Source: Limosilactobacillus mucosae DSM 13345 (GTDB taxonomy: Bacteria > Bacillota > Bacilli > Lactobacillales > Lactobacillaceae). Taken from it: a stretch of 64,000 nt of DNA. The position numbers were made by a program, and so were the translations under genes. The number at the start of each line of letters is the position of its first letter. The stretch's first letter is position 1. Location: contig NZ_AZEQ01000003.1 of the NCBI RefSeq assembly GCF_001436025.1, positions 62,001-126,000 of the forward strand, given 5' to 3'. Below are positions 19,065 through 27,437 of this stretch, one piece after another. The notes beneath the pieces were generated by a model, which saw only the letters and a program-made list of their open reading frames with translations, searched no databases and was not told the DNA's origin.

Positions 19065-20315
19065 TTGACTGAAGAAAAATATCCTGAACTGCTGCCGCGT
19101 TTTTTGAAATACGTTCAAGTTGAAACGCGCTCAGATCCACAATCAGCCACGGTGCCTTCCAGTCCTAAAGAAACGGCCTTTTTAAAACAGCTGGCGCAAG
19201 AGCTGCAAGACCTGGGACTGAGCAACGTGCGCATTCATCCGCAAAACTCATATCTGTTGGCAACGATCCCCAGCAATCTTGATCATGACGCGCCGGTTGT
19301 TGGCTTGATTGCCCATATTGATACGGCGGACTTTAATGCCGACCATGTCCGGCCGCAGATGATTGACGATTATGATGGTCAATCTGACATTGCCTTGTCG
19401 GACAGCGGCTACCAGCTTTCACCGGCCGAGTTCCCATCATTGAAAAAATATGCGCATCAGACGCTGATTACGACGGATGGCCGCACGCTTTTAGGCGCTG
19501 ATGACAAATCAGGCGTGGCTGAGATCGTAACGATGGCGTCATATCTGCTGAAGCATCCTGAAATCAAGCATGGCACGATTCAGATCGGTCTGGGGCCGGA
19601 CGAGGAGATTGGTACTGGTGCCGACCACTTTGACGTTAAGGACTTTGGGGCTGATTTTGCCTATACGGTTGATGGTGGTCCACTGGGAGAGTTAGAGTAT
19701 GAAACCTTTAACGCTGCTCAAGCCGAGATTACGATTACTGGTAAGGACGTCCACACTGGGGTTGCCAAGGGAACGATGATCAATGCCATTCAAGTCGGCA
19801 TCGATCTGCACAACCGTCTGCCAGAACACGATCGCGCTGAGGAGACGGCCGGTCGCGAAGGCTTTTACCATCTCTACAAGTTCAATGGCGGCGTTGACCA
19901 TGCCGAAATGACCTACCTGATTCGGGATCATGATCGCCAAAAATTCGAAGAGCGCAAGCAGAATCTCAAACAGATCGTTGCACAGCTAAACGAACAGCTG
20001 GGTGAAGAGCGGATTCAAATGAAGCTTTACGATCAATACTATAATTTAAAGGACGCGCTCAAGGATCACATGGAAGTCGTTGCAATTGCCAAGCAGGCGA
20101 TGGAGAATCTGGATATTGAGCCAGTGATCTATCCAGTGCGGGGCGGTACGGACGGCTCCACGATCTCTTATCTGGGGCTGCCAACGCCAAACCTGTTTGC
20201 GGGTGGCGAGAACATGCACTCGCGCTTTGAGTACGTTTCTTTGCAGACCATGGAAAAAGCCTTGGATGTTTTGCTGGAGATCGTCAAGCTGACGGCCCAG
20301 ACACCGATTAAATAG
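19065..20315 (+). CDS. pepT: peptidase T (tripeptidase)
   Basis: M20 zinc aminopeptidase releasing the N-terminal residue of tripeptides in the cytoplasm. Motifs are LIAHIDTAD (first metal His/Asp), LLGADDKSGVAEI, LGPDEEIGTGA (catalytic Glu) and the C-terminal RGGTDGSTISYLG with NLFAGGENMHSRFEYV. The TTG at 19065 sits 8 bp after AAAGG and gives 416 aa, close to family length; a GTG at 19056 overlaps the ribosome site and is less likely. Confidence 0.94.
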   Translation: MTEEKYPELLPRFLKYVQVETRSDPQSATVPSSPKETAFLKQLAQELQDLGLSNVRIHPQNSYLLATIPSNLDHDAPVVGLIAHIDTADFNADHVRPQMIDDYDGQSDIALSDSGYQLSPAEFPSLKKYAHQTLITTDGRTLLGADDKSGVAEIVTMASYLLKHPEIKHGTIQIGLGPDEEIGTGADHFDVKDFGADFAYTVDGGPLGELEYETFNAAQAEITITGKDVHTGVAKGTMINAIQVGIDLHNRLPEHDRAEETAGREGFYHLYKFNGGVDHAEMTYLIRDHDRQKFEERKQNLKQIVAQLNEQLGEERIQMKLYDQYYNLKDALKDHMEVVAIAKQAMENLDIEPVIYPVRGGTDGSTISYLGLPTPNLFAGGENMHSRFEYVSLQTMEKALDVLLEIVKLTAQTPIK

Positions 20316-20342
20316 TTTTGCCGTTTAAAGAGTATATAGTAT

Positions 20343-20377
20343 AAAATCCCTGCCGCAGCTGAGTGGTAGGGATTTTT
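20343..20377 (+). terminator. terminator after pepT
   Basis: A 12-bp stem with one G-T pair, arms 20343-20354 and 20365-20376, loop of 10 nt, then T. Confidence 0.85.
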
Positions 20378-20465
20378 AAGTTGAAATGTTTGAAAACGCT
20401 GTAATGATTGATTAGTTGGTGATATGCTTAAAAAAACGGCTTGAAATTGGAAAGGATGATGAGTC

Positions 20466-21314
20466 ATGCAAACCGTTACGATCAATCAGCGCGTGCTGGC
20501 GGCAGTCGGTCTGGGCACCTGGCACATGGGAGATGATCCTGCTAAGAGTACGATGGAGATTCAAGCGCTGCAGGCAGGCATTAAAGCCGGTGCGCAGGTC
20601 ATCGATACGGCCGAGATGTATGGCAATGGCAGGGCCGAGCGTCTGGTTGCCGAAGCCATCAAGCCGTTTGATCGGCAAGACCTGTTTATCATTGACAAGG
20701 TCTTGCCACAGCACGCGAGCCACGCGCAGCTGGAGCAGAGTCTGGATCGCAGTCTAAGAAACGTTGGCACGGATTATTTTGATTTATATCTTTTGCATTG
20801 GCGCGGACAGGTCCCATTGGCTGAAACCGTGGCCGAACTGGAGCGGGTCAAGCAGGCTGGCAAGATTCGAGCCTGGGGCGTCTCTAATTTTGACGTGGCT
20901 GATCTAAAAGAGCTGTATGCCCTGCCAAACGGCGATAACTGCGCGGCGAACGAAGATCTTTATAATCTTGATCGGCGGGGGATCGAATATGATCTGCTAG
21001 CCTGGCAAAAAAATCAAGGACTGCCGTTGATTGCTTATTCGCCGGTTGCACAAGGCGATACGTTAAGTGGCCGACTCACCGCGGATCCAACGCTGCAAAA
21101 ACTGGCTGCTCGGCATCACGCTACGGTTTATCAGATCATGTTAGCCTGGACCATTCGCTGCGGCAATACGCTGACGATTCCTCAGACCGGCAACCCTGAG
21201 CATGCTCGGCAGAACGTAGCGGCTGGCGAGCTGGAATTTAGTGACGCGGAGTTGTTGGAGCTGGAACGAGCCTTCCCATCACCGCGCCAAAAACAGCCGC
21301 TGGCCACGATTTAG
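20466..21314 (+). CDS. aldo/keto reductase
   Basis: NADPH-dependent oxidoreductase of the AKR superfamily, 282 aa. The catalytic tetrad is readable: Asp in VIDTAEMYGNG, Tyr in the same motif, Lys in IIDKVLP, and His in YLLHWRG. C-terminal SPVAQGD and IPQTGNPEHARQN are cofactor-binding. It resembles small bacterial AKRs (YeaE type) acting on methylglyoxal or other aldehydes. Substrate is unknown. It is monocistronic. Confidence 0.9.
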   Translation: MQTVTINQRVLAAVGLGTWHMGDDPAKSTMEIQALQAGIKAGAQVIDTAEMYGNGRAERLVAEAIKPFDRQDLFIIDKVLPQHASHAQLEQSLDRSLRNVGTDYFDLYLLHWRGQVPLAETVAELERVKQAGKIRAWGVSNFDVADLKELYALPNGDNCAANEDLYNLDRRGIEYDLLAWQKNQGLPLIAYSPVAQGDTLSGRLTADPTLQKLAARHHATVYQIMLAWTIRCGNTLTIPQTGNPEHARQNVAAGELEFSDAELLELERAFPSPRQKQPLATI

Positions 21315-21424
21315 TCACTGCAATCGGAAGCAGCTCAAGAAAAGTTTAGCTGACTTTATACTTTGAAAATGATGTAAAGGGCGTCGCGTCACTAATTAAA
21401 ACGTGTTACTATAGTTTTAAGGAT

Positions 21425-21454
21425 GGAGCGGTTGAACGAAATCGCTCCTTTTAT
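21425..21454 (+). other. hairpin with T-rich tail upstream of the nuclease gene
   Basis: GGAGCG (21425-21430) pairs with CGCTCC (21443-21448), then TTTTATTATT. A TACTAT (possible -10, 21407-21412) lies just upstream. The element may therefore be either the terminator of the reductase gene or an attenuator in the nuclease leader. Confidence 0.5.
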
Positions 21455-21471
21455 TATTGGGGGAGTAGTTA

Positions 21472-22452
21472 ATGAAACAAAAAATGCTAAAGCTGCTGCT
21501 GATGCCGCTGCTGGCACTGGGAATCGGCATCCAGACGCCATCAATGCCGACTGGATCGCATACGGTGCAGTCAACAGTCGTTAAGGCAGCCAAAAAACAT
21601 CAGTCGCAACGCGTAAAAAAGCAGGCCGCTGCGTCTTCCAGCCAGTCTGATGAGCAGCTGGCTCAGCTTAACTATCAAGGAACGCAGACCATCAGCGTCA
21701 ATAATGGTCAGCCGGATTTTACCAGTGAGGATCTGGATACCAGTCATGGCGCCTGGCAGCAATACGGCAATCTGGATCGTTTAAATCGTGCCACGCAAGC
21801 CAACGCACTGCTGAATCGTTCTTTGATGCCCAAAGCCAAGCGCGAGCCGTTAAACGTCACGCCCACCGGCTGGCATAACAAAAAGATCAAGGGTGGCTAT
21901 CTGTATAACCGCTCGCATCTGATCGGCTATCAGCTGACGGGGCAAAACAACAACTGGAAAAATCTGATTACCGGAACGCGCTCGCTCAATGATCCTGAGA
22001 TGGTTCGCTATGAAGATGAGGTTGCCGACTATCTGCGGACGCATCCTAATGACTATGTCCGCTATCAGGTGACGCCGATTTTTCGGGGCGATGAGCTGCT
22101 GGCGCGGGGCGTGCACATGCAGGCTCAGTCAGTCAACACTCAGGCCATCAAGTTCAACGTCTATATCTTTAACGTGCAGGATGGCGTAACGCTCAACTAT
22201 GCTGATGGGACCAGTACGGTTGACAATAGTGCCCAGAACGTCAGCTCAACGCCGGCTGTTTCTAAAACCGCAAACAGTCAAGCACCCAGCCAAGGCAATA
22301 ATGACCAGACCACCGTCTATGTCACGCCTAATGGCACCAAATATCATCTGAACCGTAACTGCCGCGCCCTGGCCCGTTCCAAAACCGTTGATTCAATGAC
22401 GCAGGGACAGGCAATTGCTGATGGTTATACGCTTTGCGGCTTTGAGCGCTAA
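21472..22452 (+). CDS. secreted DNA/RNA non-specific endonuclease (DNA-entry nuclease type)
   Basis: 326 aa. An N-terminal signal peptide has a hydrophobic core at about residues 6-20. A Lys/Gln/Ser-rich linker follows. The beta-beta-alpha metal nuclease core carries YNRSHLIGYQLTG, with His149 as general base, and WKNLITGTRSLND with the metal-binding Asn. The last 45 residues form a small Cys-containing module (YHLNRNCRAL and LCGF) common on secreted lactobacillar proteins. It probably degrades extracellular nucleic acid; a DNA-uptake role is not shown here. Confidence 0.88.
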   Translation: MKQKMLKLLLMPLLALGIGIQTPSMPTGSHTVQSTVVKAAKKHQSQRVKKQAAASSSQSDEQLAQLNYQGTQTISVNNGQPDFTSEDLDTSHGAWQQYGNLDRLNRATQANALLNRSLMPKAKREPLNVTPTGWHNKKIKGGYLYNRSHLIGYQLTGQNNNWKNLITGTRSLNDPEMVRYEDEVADYLRTHPNDYVRYQVTPIFRGDELLARGVHMQAQSVNTQAIKFNVYIFNVQDGVTLNYADGTSTVDNSAQNVSSTPAVSKTANSQAPSQGNNDQTTVYVTPNGTKYHLNRNCRALARSKTVDSMTQGQAIADGYTLCGFER

Positions 22453-22461
22453 GCAGAAAAC

Positions 22462-22496
22462 AAAAAAGAGCACTGAAGACTTTCAGTGCTCTTTTT
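22462..22496. terminator. bidirectional terminator
   Basis: GAGCACTGAA (22468-22477) pairs with TTCAGTGCTC (22482-22491), flanked by A and T runs. It serves the nuclease gene and the convergent small membrane protein gene. Confidence 0.9.
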
Positions 22497-22513
22497 ATAA
22501 TTGCTGAGTAAAA

Positions 22514-22717
22514 TTATTTAGCAGCCTTTTCTGGGTTAGCCTGCTTTGAAATCAGGGAAATGCAGTTGGTTGCCAATAATGCTACAACAACGGCAACAAT
22601 ACCAGTAGTTACGTAATTAACCGTGCAGCTTTCCAGTTGACCGGCAATGTAGCCCAAAACGTCACCCAGAATAAAGCTCCAGATAATGATCATAATTTCT
22701 TTGCCAATTGTACGCAT
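22514..22717 (-). CDS. small membrane protein, DUF2929-like
   Basis: 67 aa with two hydrophobic helices (about residues 8-25 and 34-54) and a charged tail. The opening MRTIGKEIMIIIWSFILGDV and the GYIAGQLE segment resemble the DUF2929 family of Bacillota. No function is known. AGGGGTG lies at the right distance on the minus strand. Family assignment is from memory of its N-terminus. Confidence 0.78.
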   Translation of the reverse strand: MRTIGKEIMIIIWSFILGDVLGYIAGQLESCTVNYVTTGIVAVVVALLATNCISLISKQANPEKAAK

Positions 22718-22770
22718 TTTAGTTCACCCCTTAGTTGGATACAAAACTATTCTAACATAAAAAATCTGAC

Positions 22771-22926
22771 TTGAGTATTGATAATCTAAGGCATTATTAA
22801 GCAACTGACTCAGGTGCCAAGCTGCCTGGTAAGAAAAGAAAAGCGTTCTCAGGTCGGTTGATTGATTCATGGTTCCAGGACTGACTGAGCCTGCGGAATT
22901 CAGATCAGATTTGGCGGAACGCTTTT
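22771..22926 (+). other. unassigned structured intergenic element
   Basis: A possible promoter, TTGAGT (22771-22776) with TTATTA (22794-22799) at 17 bp, is followed by about 40 nt. A long hairpin then follows whose base AAAAGCGTTC (22839-22848) pairs perfectly with GAACGCTTTT (22917-22926). The 68 nt between the arms contains shorter complementary segments. It could be a terminated small RNA, a leader of the following hydrolase gene, or a large-loop terminator. No known RNA family was recognised. Confidence 0.4.
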
Positions 22927-23013
22927 AAGCCGAATAAATTTATAAAATAGCGCTTTGAATGTGAAAATGATGTTATAATTCCAATAATTTTCTAATTAAG
23001 GGAGGAAGAAACT

Positions 23014-23835
23014 ATGTCAGCATCGCTCGGTGACTCGCAGTTGCTGTTAGAGACTATCGATGGTCAACAGCTGTTCGTTCGCCAAAACCTACCCGTGGCG
23101 CCGGCTGCCGTATTGGTTATCGTTCATGGTCTGGGAGGCCATCAAGGTCGTTACGACTATATGACCAATTATTTCGTTCGTCACCACGTTGCCGTTTATC
23201 GCTATGATCATCGCGGTCACGGTCAGACACCTGGGCCGCATGGCGTTTATGGCGATTTCAATCATTTTCCTGATGATCTTAAAACCGTCGTTGACTGGGC
23301 CAAGAAAAACACGCCGCATCTGCCGATCTTTGTGGTTGGACACAGTCTGGGCGGCGGTACGGCGATGGCATTTGGCGCCAAATATCCCCAGACGGTCAAT
23401 GGCATTATTTCGGTAGGAGCCTTGACGCGCTATCACCATCAGATTTTTGGTCCGGTTCGTCATTTTGGCGATGATGAAACGATCAGTGGCAGCTTTGGTG
23501 ATCGCAGCAACAGCAGTGCCTGGATGCGGCAAGACTATCAAGACGATCCATTGAACCTGACTGAGATTAAAGGCTCGCTGCTGAATGCGGCGATGGATCT
23601 GGTGACTTTTAATCGAACACATGCGGCCGATTTTGTCGATCCGGTCTTGATTCTGCATGGTGCCGAAGATGGCGTTGTCAGCGTCACGGATTCAATGGAC
23701 AGCTACCGTGAGATTTCGTCGCGCGACAAAGAGCTTCACATCTATCCATTTTTAAGACATCAGGTATTAAATGAGCCATCGCGGCGGCTGGCGGTTTATC
23801 AAGAAATTTTGGACTGGATGAAAAAATATGGCTAA
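23014..23835 (+). CDS. alpha/beta hydrolase, monoacylglycerol-lipase-like
   Basis: 273 aa serine hydrolase. The nucleophile is Ser111 in VGHSLGGG. The oxyanion region is VIVHGLGGHQGRYDYM near residue 35. The likely acid is Asp219 in HGAEDGVVS and the likely His is His249. It belongs to the Hydrolase_4 group of lysophospholipases and monoacylglycerol lipases; cytoplasmic, no signal peptide. Substrate is unproven. TATAAT at 22974-22979 is a good -10, and GGGAGGAAG precedes the ATG. Confidence 0.87.
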   Translation: MSASLGDSQLLLETIDGQQLFVRQNLPVAPAAVLVIVHGLGGHQGRYDYMTNYFVRHHVAVYRYDHRGHGQTPGPHGVYGDFNHFPDDLKTVVDWAKKNTPHLPIFVVGHSLGGGTAMAFGAKYPQTVNGIISVGALTRYHHQIFGPVRHFGDDETISGSFGDRSNSSAWMRQDYQDDPLNLTEIKGSLLNAAMDLVTFNRTHAADFVDPVLILHGAEDGVVSVTDSMDSYREISSRDKELHIYPFLRHQVLNEPSRRLAVYQEILDWMKKYG

Positions 23836-23844
23836 ATCAATGAA

Positions 23845-23884
23845 AAGTCAGCTGATTGGGTACACACCAGTCAACTGGCTTTTT
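23845..23884 (+). terminator. terminator after the hydrolase gene
   Basis: Arms 23845-23859 and 23867-23881 form 14 of 15 pairs (some G-T), followed by T. Confidence 0.82.
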
Positions 23885-23919
23885 ATTAATGCTGTAGCGC
23901 GCTTTTCAGCATTGGCTTC

Positions 23920-23928
23920 TGCTATAAT
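23920..23928 (+). promoter_or_regulatory. extended -10 promoter of dnaE
   Basis: TGC followed by a perfect TATAAT (23923-23928), 24 bp before the dnaE ATG; no good -35 is visible, which is acceptable for an extended -10 promoter. Confidence 0.55.
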
Positions 23929-23952
23929 TTTTAAGGAAAGGATGGATGCCAA

Positions 23953-26900
23953 ATGGAAATTGTGCCGCTCAATGTGATCAGCACATACAGTCTCTTGCAG
24001 AGTCCGCTGCGCCCGACTGAATTGGTTCAAGGAGCCAAAAGCAGGGGCTATCGGGCGGTTGCCTTGGCTGACTGGAACGTGATGTATGGGGCAATTGATT
24101 TTTATAATGCTGCCAAAGCGGCGGGCATTAAGCCTTTGCTGGGGTTGCGGCTGCATTTGAAAACCATGGCAATGACCACGCAGGGCTTGGAAGTTTTGTT
24201 TTTGGCCCGTACGCAGGCTGGCTACGTTAACCTGATGCAGCTGTCGACCTTAAAGCAGACACAAGCACAGGGACGTTTTTTGACGCAGCAGGAGATCGAG
24301 CCGTTTTTAACGGACCTGGATCTGATTTTGCCTGCTCAGCCGCTGACGCTTGATCAAACGATGATTGACCAATGGCTGCCGGCGCTGATTGAGAAGACGG
24401 CAGGGCATTGCTGGCTGGGGGTTGATCTGGAGCTTGATGCCATTCAGCGCGAACAGATTAGACAAACGGCGCGACAATATGCCGTTTCACTGGTAGCAGC
24501 CCCTAAAATCGAGTATCTGGAAAATGATGATGCCTTTGCGACCGATGTTTTAAGACATATTGATGAGGGTGCCAAAATGACCAATCCGTTTTTCCAGGCT
24601 CAGAATACGATCAGTCACGCCTTGCCAACCAGAGAACAGCTGCAGCAGGCCTTTTTGGATTCTGAATTTGAAGGTGCGGCTGCTCAGACAGCGATCATCG
24701 CGCAGGAATGCAATGTTGAGATCAAGTTTCAAATGCCTATCCTGCCTAAGTTTCCTACGCCAAACCAGCAAAGCGCGGCCGATTATCTAAAGCAGCTTTG
24801 TTTGGCAGGTCTGAAAAAGCGTCCATTGGCAGCTGGCTATTCGCCAATCGATTATGAGAAGCGCCTGCAGCGTGAACTGACCACGATTCATGAAATGGGC
24901 TTTGATGATTATTTTCTGATTGTCTGGGACGTTATGCGCTTTGCCCACCAAAAAAAGCTGGCGACTGATCCAGGGCGTGGGTCGGCAGCTGGCTCGCTAG
25001 TGGCCTACGTGTTGGAGATTACTGAAGTCGATCCCCTAAAATACCAGCTGCTTTTCGAACGGTTCTTAAATCCAGAACGAGCTCAGATGCCGGATATCGA
25101 CTTGGACCTGCCAGATAATCGGCGTGATGAGGTTTTGCAATACGTTCATCAAAAATATGGTCATGCCAGAGTTGCTCAGATCATTACCTTTGGGACGTTC
25201 GGTGCTAAGCAGGCCGTCAGAGACGTGGGCCGCGTTTTCGGTATGCCGGTCTATGCCATCGACGAACTAGCCCGAGCGATTCCCAACCTGCCTAAGATTA
25301 CGCTGCAGCAGGCATTGAGCGAATCACGGGCTCTTAATAATCTGCTCAGTGATTCTGCGCAGAACGCACTTTTGATGAAGACGGCACTCCGTATTGAGGG
25401 ACTGCCCAGACACTACTCGACGCATGCGGCTGGAGTCGTCTTGTCGCAAGCACCATTGAATCAGCTGGTTCCGTTGCAAAACGGCAGCGATGGCCTCTTA
25501 ATGACGCAGTTTCCTAAAGACACGGTTGAGGCACTGGGACTTTTGAAGATGGATTTCTTGGGCCTGCGCAATCTGTCAATCATGGATTCAGCCCTGCAGC
25601 TGATTGAAAAAAGCCAGCCTGACTTTGACCTGCATCAGATCAATCTCAACGATCCGCTGACTTTAAAGCTGTTTCAAAAAGGAGCAACGGGAGGGATCTT
25701 TCAGTTTGAGTCAAGCGGGATTCGTCAGGTCTTGATTCGGCTGCATCCAGAAAACTTTGAGATGATCGTAGCAGTCAATGCCTTATATCGGCCCGGTCCA
25801 ATGGATAACATTGCCCATTTTATTGCACGGAAGGAAGGGCGTGAAAAGGTCACTTTGCCTGATCCTTCATTGGCATCGATTCTGGCACCGACTTACGGCA
25901 TTCTGGTGTATCAAGAACAGGTAATGCAACTGGCCGCTAAAATGGCGGGTTTCACTTTAGGACAGGCCGATCTGCTGCGCCGTGCCATGAGTAAGAAAAA
26001 AGCCGATGTGATGGAACGGATGCGGGGACGCTTTATTAACGGAGCAGTTGCCAATGGTTATTCCAGACCGGTTGCTGAACAGGTTTTTGAATATATTGAT
26101 CGGTTTGCCAATTACGGTTTCAACCGTTCACATGCCGTGGCCTACTCAATGATGGCTTTTGAAATGGCCTATCTTAAATGTCACTTTGCGCCGGCTTTTT
26201 TTGCCGCGCTTTTGAATGCTCACGCGGGATCAGAAAAGATGCGGGCCTATTTTGAGGATGCCAAATCATTTGGCGTTGTCATTGCCGGCCCCAGCATCAA
26301 TTTTAGTCAGGCTGATTTTAGTCTGTACCAAGGACGCGTCTTGTTTGGTCTGTCCATGATCAAGGGCGTGCGTCGTGATCTGATCAGCGAGATTCTCCTA
26401 AAAAGAAAGGATGGTCAGTTTGCCAGCCTGGCTGATTTTATCGGCCGCATTGACGTCAGATTTAGAAAGCCTGAGCTGATTGCACCGCTGATCTATGCCG
26501 GTGCGTTTGATCGTTTGGGCAGCAATCGTGCTGAAATGATTGATGCTTTGGCTGATTTAATTGAAGGTGCCGAGTTCAACCAGGCGCTTTTAGGCAGCGA
26601 CACCTTTCAAACGATGATTCCGGCTCGTCCTGAGTATCCGTTGGCCCAGCGACTGGAAAAAGAGCATGAGTATCTGGGCGTGTATCTGTCAGGACACCCG
26701 GTCAGTCAATATCGATCATTGGCTGGTCAGCTGCACGCGGTTACGGTCGCCCAGCTAAAAGAAGGGATGAACGCGACCCTGATTCTCTACGTCAGCCGCG
26801 TTAAAACGATCAATACCAAAAAAACGCGTCAGCCGATGGCATTCGTCAGTACCTCAGATGAAACGGGCAGCATTGAGGCAACCGTTTTTCCCAAACAGTT

Positions 26901-27279
26901 TCAGCGTTACCAAGAACTGATCGCTGCACGTAATGTTTTGATTATCAGCGGTCGGGTAGAAAATCGTAACGGCAGTCTGCAGCTGCTGGCCAGTCGCATT
27001 CAGCTGGCCTCTTCTGCCGGTGAGCGTGGATCGGCGCCAGCTAAGACGCGCTGGTTTTTGCAGCTGAGAAAGAATGCGCTGACGCCGCGCTTGACCGCCC
27101 AGCTTCAGGAATTTATCAGCAGTCACCATGGCAACGTGCCGGTGATGGTCTACTATCCCGAAACGCGGCAGACGCGTCTGCTTCCGCGCAGTCAGTGGCT
27201 CAGTGGGGATGAGGCGACTAAAAAAGGGCTGATTGATCTTTTGGGAGTCAGCAACGTGGTCTATCAATCCACGTCGTAA
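23953..27279 (+). CDS. dnaE: DNA polymerase III subunit alpha, DnaE type
   Basis: 1108 aa replicative polymerase. The N-terminal PHP domain, the catalytic palm with the aspartates in PDIDLDLPDN (about residue 380), the thumb and fingers (FNRSHAVAYSMM), the tandem helix-hairpin-helix region and the C-terminal OB domain (about 930-1010) are in normal order. In low-GC Gram-positives DnaE extends primers and PolC does bulk synthesis. The PHP metal motifs are eroded: the first reads NVISTYS where HxHSxYS is expected, and the second LADWNVMYGA where LTDHxxMYGA is expected. PHP-dependent nuclease or metal activity is therefore unlikely. Confidence 0.95.
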   Translation: MEIVPLNVISTYSLLQSPLRPTELVQGAKSRGYRAVALADWNVMYGAIDFYNAAKAAGIKPLLGLRLHLKTMAMTTQGLEVLFLARTQAGYVNLMQLSTLKQTQAQGRFLTQQEIEPFLTDLDLILPAQPLTLDQTMIDQWLPALIEKTAGHCWLGVDLELDAIQREQIRQTARQYAVSLVAAPKIEYLENDDAFATDVLRHIDEGAKMTNPFFQAQNTISHALPTREQLQQAFLDSEFEGAAAQTAIIAQECNVEIKFQMPILPKFPTPNQQSAADYLKQLCLAGLKKRPLAAGYSPIDYEKRLQRELTTIHEMGFDDYFLIVWDVMRFAHQKKLATDPGRGSAAGSLVAYVLEITEVDPLKYQLLFERFLNPERAQMPDIDLDLPDNRRDEVLQYVHQKYGHARVAQIITFGTFGAKQAVRDVGRVFGMPVYAIDELARAIPNLPKITLQQALSESRALNNLLSDSAQNALLMKTALRIEGLPRHYSTHAAGVVLSQAPLNQLVPLQNGSDGLLMTQFPKDTVEALGLLKMDFLGLRNLSIMDSALQLIEKSQPDFDLHQINLNDPLTLKLFQKGATGGIFQFESSGIRQVLIRLHPENFEMIVAVNALYRPGPMDNIAHFIARKEGREKVTLPDPSLASILAPTYGILVYQEQVMQLAAKMAGFTLGQADLLRRAMSKKKADVMERMRGRFINGAVANGYSRPVAEQVFEYIDRFANYGFNRSHAVAYSMMAFEMAYLKCHFAPAFFAALLNAHAGSEKMRAYFEDAKSFGVVIAGPSINFSQADFSLYQGRVLFGLSMIKGVRRDLISEILLKRKDGQFASLADFIGRIDVRFRKPELIAPLIYAGAFDRLGSNRAEMIDALADLIEGAEFNQALLGSDTFQTMIPARPEYPLAQRLEKEHEYLGVYLSGHPVSQYRSLAGQLHAVTVAQLKEGMNATLILYVSRVKTINTKKTRQPMAFVSTSDETGSIEATVFPKQFQRYQELIAARNVLIISGRVENRNGSLQLLASRIQLASSAGERGSAPAKTRWFLQLRKNALTPRLTAQLQEFISSHHGNVPVMVYYPETRQTRLLPRSQWLSGDEATKKGLIDLLGVSNVVYQSTS

Positions 27280-27313
27280 AACGGTTTGTCGCCAGCGTCA
27301 AAAATAATTGAAG

Positions 27314-27327
27314 TGTTAGCGCTTTCT
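27314..27327 (+). promoter_or_regulatory. putative CcpA cre site upstream of pyk
   Basis: TGTTAGCGCTTTCT fits the catabolite-responsive-element consensus except at two positions. It lies about 50 bp upstream of the TATGAT (27365-27370) that probably serves as the pyk -10. A cre upstream of the -35 is the arrangement used for CcpA activation of glycolytic genes. Confidence 0.5.
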
Positions 27328-27437
27328 TGATGTAATTAGTAAAGACAACGAATTTAAAAAGTGCTATGATAAGTGTTGTGCAAATGAGGTGCGCAATGGC
27401 GCAGTTTCTGCATTAATGCAAAGGAGAGATGTCACTT

